This document shows positions 56,716-64,000 of a DNA stretch of 64,000 nt, piece by piece. Positions within the stretch are counted from its first letter, which is position 1. Each line of letters starts with the position of its first letter. The DNA is from Brachypterus glaber (lineage: Eukaryota > Arthropoda > Insecta > Coleoptera > Kateretidae). Under the pieces are notes generated by a model. The model was not told the origin of the DNA and did no database searches. It saw only the letters and a program-made list of their open reading frames with translations. The DNA lies in assembly GCA_958510825.1 (NCBI GenBank), contig OY294048.1, positions 18,307,589 through 18,371,588 of the forward strand. The letters are read 5' to 3'. The translations under genes and the position numbers were made by a program.

Positions 56716-58229
56716 GCTAATATTTTAAAGGGTAGTAGTGAACGGTAACAAAAAAATACTGTTAGTTTTTCACCGAGTGATTTGAGTAAAAGTAGTAGTG
56801 AACACTCCTGTTAGTTTTTCACCTGGTGATTTGCATAAAGGGTGTCCGCTATCTTCAATTTTAGGGGTGAGTGCTGTTATCTCGCTAAATATGCACGTTA
56901 GGATAAAAATGCATATTACCAATTTTTAACAATTTTTGTTTGGATCATTTTTTTATTATATTAAAAACAATGGAGTTATAAATATTCAAAAATGGCCATG
57001 TTGGGAGTGAAACTGTTTTTTTTTTACTTTTCAGCCAAATTATTTATCGGAGGGTAAAAGTGGTTAAGAGCAAACTAGTAGCTTTTGAAATTTTCTATGA
57101 TTATTATAAATTATTATTTTGGTACGGTTATAGTGAACTCTGAAAGTCGAGTTGCGCCCTCTGTAATCGTATAAAAATACCTATTCATAACTTATAGAGA
57201 ATTTCAAGACCTACAAGCTGGCTCATAACCGCCGATGAATAATTTGGCTGAAAAATCGAAAAAACCATTTCACCTCCAACTTGGCCATTTTTGAATATAA
57301 CTCGATTGTTATTTATGTATATACAGGGTGATCAGTAACTGCCATGTCAAAATTTAAGAGTTGATTCCACATCCAAAAATATGAAAAAAGTTTCCATAAA
57401 GGGTGGTCAGGAAATGAGCCCTAAGGGAGCTACGGCTCTTTGAAGATGATTTTAAATGGGGAACAAATAAAAGCATCAATAAAATTTTAATGCTGCAGGG
57501 TGATTCTTCATTTAAAACTTAGCAAAAAAGTATTCTTCACCAAAACACCTAAATTTAATATTAAAGGAGTAATGGCTTTTAAAAAGTAACATTTTTGGTG
57601 GCACAAAATTTTACTTCCTCTTAATTGTATTTTTTTAAAAGGTTGCTCCTACAGTGTTAAACTAATTTTAAATTTTTTATGTATTTTTAATCAAGAAATC
57701 TATATTTTTTACAAAAAATCCAAAAAAACTACACATAAAAAAGTTTGGGGTAAAAATGTGTTAAGCCTCACATATTTTGTCCGTCTAGGCACGCCTCTGG
57801 ATAAATTCAAAAAAATTAAATTATTCCTTATTAATAATAGTATAAATGCAAAAGCTCGTCGCTCTAGCTTAAAGGGTACCAGAGTAATTAATTAAAAACC
57901 TTGTTTTTATTACAATTTTCAAGGGCCATAGCTCCCTTAGGGCTCATTTCCGGACCAACCTTTATAGGAACCTTTTTTGATATTTTTGAATTTAGAATCA
58001 CCTCTTAAATTTATGTCAGTTATTAATCACCCTGTATAATAAAAAAATATCTTTATAAAATTGTTGGAAATTGGTAATATGCCTTTGTATCTTAAGATGC
58101 GTATTTAGCGAGATAACCTCAATCACGCCCAAACCTAGCAAGATAGTAGATACCCCTTACGCAAATCCATCAGTGAAAAACTAACAGGAGTGTTCTGTTA
58201 CCATCCACTACTACTTTTTAAAATATCAG
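56716..58229. mobile_element. Fold-back element with a family B copy inserted
   Basis: GCTAATATTTTAAAGGGTAG...AACTAACAG-type text and TTATCTCGCTAAATATGCAC on the left are inverted at 58040-58229 (GTATTTAGCGAGATAAC...CTACTTTTTAAAATATCAGC). Family B copy 3 (57322-58036) sits between the arms. Confidence 0.75.
57322..58036. mobile_element. Family B fold-back element, copy 3 (complete)
   Basis: Ends TACAGGGTGATCAGTAACTG and CAGTTATTAATCACCCTGTA are inverted with TA outside; the arms extend through GAGCCCTAAGGGAGCTACGG. It is inserted in a larger fold-back element (56716-58229). Confidence 0.82.
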
Positions 58230-58510
58230 CTTATGTGTATACTGCCCTACTATGCTAGAAAGCAGTAACTCTATTTTTCAATATCAGCGTTTTCAAAATA
58301 TTGCATCAGTGTTAACAAGCAAACATCGCTATGCGACAAATAAGGAGTGCAGGATCAAAACCGGGACATCTGCATTAAAAAAAAAGTGTTATTAATAGTT
58401 TAGGCACTGGTGGGAACTAATAAATAATTCTGCAAAAAAAATTGTGCCAAAGGGCACTTTTTTTTAATTTACATATAAAATACTGCTGCGGCATCAAAAC
58501 CCGCCATCTG

Positions 58511-58763
58511 CACTGATAAAAAAGATAATTATGACTTATTTGGATATGGCCAATTAAATTATTTGGTTGCGAGTAACAAATTTTATTTGGGTCAAATAAA
58601 TATTTAGTTCATGCAAATAAATATTTTAATCTCAAAATCATTTATTAATGGGAACAAAATAGTTTATTTGACAGAAATAAAATTTATTTGTCACAACCAA
58701 ATAATTCAATTGGCCATATCCAACCAAATATTTTGTATACACAAATAAACTGTTTTATCAGTG
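58511..58763. mobile_element. MITE with CACTGATAAAA termini (~250 bp)
   Basis: CACTGATAAAA and TTTTATCAGTG are the ends; GGATATGGCCAATTAAATTA pairs with AATTCAATTGGCCATATCC. It is rich in ATTTGGTT/AAATAAA words. Confidence 0.8.
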
Positions 58764-58974
58764 TGTACCAAAAGCGCCGGATCAAAACCAGATCATCTGT
58801 ACTCAGTAGCTTTGTATTAAGCAATAAATAATGACATAATTGCAAATTTTGAGTTATAAAATAGGTCCTGGAGTTCTGTATTGCTGTTTTGCTTTCCCTG
58901 CTTAAGCTGATGAAATGCCTTGGTTTAATAAATTAAACAAACTAAAAAAAAACAATATTTTTTCACAAAAATTT

Positions 58975-59580
58975 GAAAATTGCTATATAGGTGTTTTTAA
59001 GGTTTCTGAAATTCTGAAAAAATTCTATATCCCCCCCCCCTCGCCGAGGTGAGGTGGTAAACTTTTTTAAACGTTTTCAATATTTTCGTCAAAATTAGTG
59101 TATAAAGGTTTTTGAGGTTGCTAAAATTAAATCTGATAATACAAATTTTCTAACTTTACCCCCGCAGGGGTGAGGGTGTAATTATTTTTAAATGTTTATG
59201 ACATTTTCGTCAAAATTGGCTTTGATCCCAATATACCAGTTTTTACTAAAATTACCTTTTCCAGTTTCAGCTACCTCAAATTATACCGTTTTTCACGAAA
59301 AAAATGTAAATATTTAAAATTAATTATCCCCCGCCTTCCAGGAGTGAAGTTGCATTTTTTCTATAATCTGACTCAGTTTCAGCTCAGAAACCCCAATACA
59401 CCATGTTTTAGGAAACCATTCTGAACATGTAAAAATGCCGCCAGGGGGTAGGGTTAGATTTTTTTTATTATGAGATTTATTTTTAGCAACCTCAAAAACC
59501 CCTGTATACAAATTTTTACGAAAATATTGTAAAAATTTAAAATTAATCATCCCCCACCACGAAGGGGTGGCCTTAACACT
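58975..59580. repeat. Tandem relatives of the ~95-bp array
   Basis: About six diverged units with GTTTTTGAGGTTGCTAAAAT, AATCTGATAAT and CCCGCAGGGGTGAGGGTG; the second half runs in the opposite sense (AGCAACCTCAAAAACCCC). Confidence 0.65.
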
Positions 59581-59739
59581 TAATGAGTATTGTGTAGAGT
59601 TTAATTTTTTGGTTTACTGTTCTAAGTTCCAAGTTCCACTGTAAATTTTAATCCAATAGCAAACCCAAGAATTTAGTATTATCAATGGTGTTTATTAATT
59701 CATCATCAAATGGGAAAACAAAAAGTCCAAACTTCTAGA

Positions 59740-61500
59740 GTCACGAAATTTGATCTTAAAGTTTTAAACATTATCAAGTTAGTTTTTTCTTACTTTAATC
59801 CCAAGAAAAAAACAATAAAAGCAAAAATCAAAAAAGAGCCCCCCCCCCCAAAAGTTAGTTCTTACTTCAAAATATGTTGTAAAAAAATATTAGCAAAATT
59901 AATTAAACTTTAACCGAAGCAACTTTTCGTTGAAGTTGGGCCCTAACTTTATAATTTTCAGGATTTTCGAATATTGGCTCGTAAAAGTTTCGATCTATCA
60001 TATATATATGCTTTAAATTATTCTACAGTAAATACAAATATCCTTTCAACATGTGCTTAACCGTTTAAAAATAATAAAGGAACGAGGCATTAAAATTAGG
60101 GCCGCAAGACATGGACTTAATTGGATTGTTTAATTATTACAATATTAATAAAATAAAATAACCTAAACTAGTTTAATTAACAAAATTATTAAATTGCATA
60201 CTCCTAGGGGCCAAGGCCCTATGTAGAGCCCTAAGGGGCCAATTCTAACTTAAAAATATTTTAGAATTTCAACTTTATATCTTATACTAAGGCTCTCTAT
60301 GTGAGCCCTATGGCCTTATACTAGGGCAGCAAGCCCTAGTATAAGGTTTTTTATTTTATTTTACTCATTGGCACAGCCGCCTTTTCTGTTTTTTACTTTA
60401 ATATATAATTTTTTAATTATTAATTCGCTGTATTAGGTGTTGTTCATCACATTATATCCCTATCAATAATTTTTCATTTATTGGTGTCCAGTTTGGTTAT
60501 TTGTAAAAAAGAACCAATATTGTACAAGTAGCTACATTTTCATTTAAATTAGTAATGGTTAATTTAATTTTTTGCCCTTTTGGAAAACTACAAAATAATT
60601 TTATAAGAAATAAAATGTAAGTTATAAAATATAAATAATTTTATATTTATTACTTTAATTTTTATATCACAAAACTATTATTATAATTTAACTACTAGGA
60701 CCTTAAACCCTTAGGGCCCGTTACGAGCATACTTGTAAGGGGCCCTAAAGCGCACATAACTTTTAATACATTTATTTGATATAGGTATTTAAATTCATTA
60801 AATTCATTTATATTTTATGAGTTAACAATTTAAATTAGGTTTTCGGCTTGCGGCCCCAGTTTAGGGCCTTGGGCCACATATGGAGAGCCGTGGCATATGG
60901 GATATACAGTATAAATTCTAAAATATTAAATATCGGTTAATTTTTTATTACGCTTTGATTAAGCCATTATTGTAAAGTTAGAATTGGTCACTTAGGGACC
61001 TACCTAGGGCCTAAGCCCCTAGGAGTGTGTAATTGAATAATTTTGTTAATTAGTATAGTTTAGGTTATTTTATTTTATTAGTATTTTAATTATTGAACTT
61101 TCCAAATAAGTCCTTGTCTTGCGGCCCTACTTTTAGGGCCTTGGGCCTCTATTGTTTTTAAATGACTTAGCATATGTTAAAAGGAAGTTGTTATTTACTG
61201 TTGGATGTTTTAGAGCATATATATGATAGGTTGAAACTTTAACAAACCAATAATCAAAAAATTTTAAAATTAGGTCCCAACTAGTTAACTTCAATAAAAA
61301 GTTGCTTCGGTTAAGGTTTAATTAATTTCGCTAATATTTTTTTGCAACATATTAGTAAGAACTAACTTTTGGGGGGGGGCTCTTTTTTGATTTTTGCTTT
61401 TATTATTTTTTTCTCGGGATTAAAGTAAAAAAAAAACACATTTTTTTTGCAGTTTTAGGACAAATTTAGGAGTTTGACCCCTAGATATGATACAAAAATT
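59740..61500. mobile_element. Large fold-back element (~1.7 kb, arms ~550-600 bases)
   Basis: Left arm 59740-60350 and right arm 60840-61500 are inverted: TTACTTTAATCCCAAGAAAA / TTTTTCTCGGGATTAAAGTA, AAAGAGCCCCCCCCCC / GGGGGGGGGCTCTTTTT, AACCGAAGCAACTTTT / AAAAGTTGCTTCGGTT, CATACTCCTAGGGGCC / GGCCTAAGCCCCTAGGAGTG. The centre is rich in GGGCCCTA-like words. No transposase. Confidence 0.85.
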
Positions 61501-61579
61501 ACTAATAAAGAAAATAGTTTTTCTTAAAAGTTGTAATAAGTTTTACCTTGGAAAAATATCACTTTTTAGAATAAGGCAA

Positions 61580-61930
61580 ATTAATAATTTTAGGGGGCTG
61601 TAGGGCCGGCCCTGATAACTTCACAATACTGATTTTTTTTCAGGTTACTTGCAGGACCAAGGGAAAGCCTTTTTGAGGCATTTCGATACCGTGGCCCACA
61701 ATAATTTTTTTCGACCCAGCCTAGCGTGCAGTAAGGATTTTTTCTGGTAAAAAATATAGTGATGATGTACAAGATAAGTTCATATCATTAGGTATTTTAA
61801 CTTTTCCCTATCTTCTGATTTTCAAATCGATATGTGCTATCAGAGATAGACTGTCAAACTATGACACTTACAACACTGAAAGTCCGAACATATAAAACCG
61901 TGATAAACTAATGCTTCCATTTTTGCAGTT
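61580..61930. other. Intergenic, no gene seen
   Basis: GGGGCTGTAGGGCCGGCCCTG and GACCCAGCCTAGCG are the only GC-rich spots; no exon recognised. Confidence 0.4.
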
Positions 61931-62285
61931 GGAATCAAGAAGAAATTGTTTCAACTATTATGGACCTACTTTTTACAATTTGAACAGTTGAACTCGGCCT
62001 TTAAAAACAGAATAAAAAATTATTTAATTTCACATGCTTTTTACATAATTGAAGAGTTTAAAAAGTCAATAAATAGAGTATCAATAAACAATTTATAGTC
62101 TTATGTTTATAACAATTTTAATATGTTAGTGTATATGTAATTTTATATTTGATGTAAATCTGTGATGTTGTATTTTATCACCTATATTTTAATTATTATT
62201 AATTTAAGTAATTTTCAATATTTTGACAATGTTATACTTTTTGTAAAAGTTCTGGCAAATAATAAATGATTATAATTATTATTTT
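61930..62285 (+). mobile_element. LINE 3' end, C-terminal codons and tail
   Basis: FNYYGPTFYN, then after a frame break FKNRIKNYLISHAFYIIEEF, correspond to ALNYYAPVFFNKLP and IKTYLLKNAFYS in the LINE at 54591-55212. The 3' end carries AATAATAAATGATTATAATT and a TTATTATT tail. It is strongly 5'-truncated. Confidence 0.72.
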
Positions 62286-64000
62286 GAGTATAGTATAGTA
62301 TACAAGGAAGTTTAGAAATATTCTCCTCTTCATCTTTATTATATAAAACTAATCATAAGAGGCTTTCTTTAAAAGTTATGTTTTTAAAACAAAAACGAAA
62401 CCATGAGATTTCAAAACTGATAACCAGTCATCGACGAATTTCCAGTGCTCGCATAGGCGCCGCGTCGATTCTATCGTTGACGCGAGGTTTTAAATATTTA
62501 CATTTTTATTTTCTTTGAAAAACACCGATATATTTACATATTTATAGTTAATATGTACATTCAATATTGTTGTGTGTAACAAATTAGTCCTCAAATGTTT
62601 CGATTTAGTGACCTTTATAAAAATTTCCCTCAAAATTCTGCAAAATTATTCCGTAAGCCTATGTTTCTGTGTTTATTTTCAACGTTGATGAGTCATAACT
62701 GAATTTATTCCGATTAATGCTGATAACTAATTCCTTAATCACCGTCCTAAATGCACATTGGGTAAAGAATATTGTATACTATTCCACGACATGCCACTGG
62801 GATGGAACATTCATTTGAGTTCACTAAAAGCTAGCCGCAAACGATATTATTATATCTACCTTCTACACGGAAAAAAAATTATAGCCAAGAGCTCTATAAG
62901 GCATATAACAAGCAAATTATAATAGTGCATGTAATAAATATAATCCTGTGTGTAATAAATAAAATCGTTTCCAATTTATTTTTAACATAATTAGTTATCG
63001 TGTCTCTTATAATATATAGCTTAACTCACTATAATTTCTCACTATTACCAAATATCTTATAATATATAGCGCACAGCCCACTAATTTATTTTCGTGTACA
63101 GCCCAAAGCTCCAAAAAACCGAAAAAATTAAAAATGATTACACTGACATTTACTTGACACTAGAAAAAAGTACAGTCAGAATGAAAAAATAAAAGCATTC
63201 GGGTTTCGTATCTTTAAAAGCATGAGTGCTGTAATGTGGACATTAATAAAGCCAAATGTGTGCTTAATTCTTAAAAGTAGAAGTTAGATAACGTTTTTTT
63301 TTTGCACGGTGGGAAAAACACCTAGGTGGTGCACCTGTTTGCGAAGAATTTCCTAACGTACGAGTGCGTTAATTTTTTTCTTAATCGAGTTTTTTTTTGC
63401 ATTTCTTAAAATGAAAAAAATTACATTTATCATATGAAAATATTCCCATATTTTGTTTTAAGTTGGTGACAATTCAGACAACTAAATATTGCGCACACGC
63501 CATTTTGGTTTAAAAAAATATTTTAGATTTTTTATCAGAAATCAGAATTTCATGTATAATTTAAGCGAAAATTCATACCTTTATGGAGAAAAAAAAACAA
63601 TTAACTTTACCGCAGTTTATGAAAAAGACTACGCCAATTTTAAAAATTGTATAGTTTATAAATACTGCAGTGGACTTGTGTCAATGGTGATGGATTCCCC
63701 AAGGGGGGTGGGCAGGGGGGCCGTGTCCCTGGCTTTTCATATAATTTATTATTTTGTTTTGTTTTTAACAATTCCAAAGTGTTCGGTCCTTCAGATTTGT
63801 CTGCGGCGTTGAAAATGGTTACTAAACGCAAATCCATGAGAAACTTGTATTTAAAATATTTTATAAATAATTAAAATTTGATTTTAAAATTCTAAAGTGC
63901 TTAAAAAATAATTTATAAAAGTTTTTGCCTGGGAAACCATAATATGATTACCAAGCCGAGTTCGAGTACAGGCCATAAATTTTATAAAATTTATAAAATA
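62286..64000. other. Right edge of window, no confirmed gene
   Basis: AT-rich text. An acceptor-like TTTTTATCAG at about 63528-63537 opens a frame reading NQNFMYNLSENSYLYGEKKT and on to a stop at 63812; I do not recognise it and it has no clear donor or start context. A GTATACTATTCCACG scrap at about 62775 may be repeat-derived. Confidence 0.4.

Overview
The window is AT-rich nuclear DNA of an animal, almost certainly an insect. The only host genes I can support are members of the takeout / juvenile-hormone-binding-protein (JHBP) family, which is typical of insects. They have small exons, GT-AG introns of 0.9-4.8 kb, AATAAA signals, and introns crowded with transposon remnants. The order is not decided by what I can see; a beetle is my guess. 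Nothing here looks bacterial, viral or organellar.

Host genes, all on the + strand: (i) a lone exon at 1229-1378 that matches exon 5 of the family, whose earlier exons would lie before the window and whose last exon I could not find; (ii) a complete six-exon gene at 18068-28969 (240 aa); (iii) a complete six-exon gene at 31437-45467 (239 aa). The two complete genes have the same exon order and intron phases (1,1,2,1,1), nearly the same exon lengths, a signal peptide, and the N-terminal Cys pair of the family. They are a tandem paralogous cluster. The products are expected to be secreted carriers of small hydrophobic ligands.

Everything else is repeats. Region 1-18 kb: a 5'-truncated LINE, several fold-back elements, and a 389-bp tandem array interrupted by an element with a 9-bp target duplication. 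Region 18-45 kb (genes and introns): dispersed fold-back families (called A, B, C, E and G here), tRNA-derived SINE 1, long hairpins, a ~100-bp higher-order tandem array and a 259-bp duplication. Region 45-64 kb (downstream): no host gene seen; three protein-bearing LINE fragments, nested insertions with readable target duplications, SINE 2, a 210-bp satellite, and a 1.7-kb inverted repeat.

The most interesting signal is a pair of related elements of about 300 bp (near 21.1-21.4 kb and 31.65-31.96 kb). Each carries, on the minus strand, a complete hammerhead self-cleaving ribozyme motif: CUGANGA, a 5-bp stem II, GAAA, a very short stem III, and a C at the cleavage site. Stem I pairs in both copies, and its extension differs between the copies by paired changes. 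They resemble the ribozymes known from Penelope-like elements and animal retrozymes. Both lie in introns of the JHBP genes, antisense to them.
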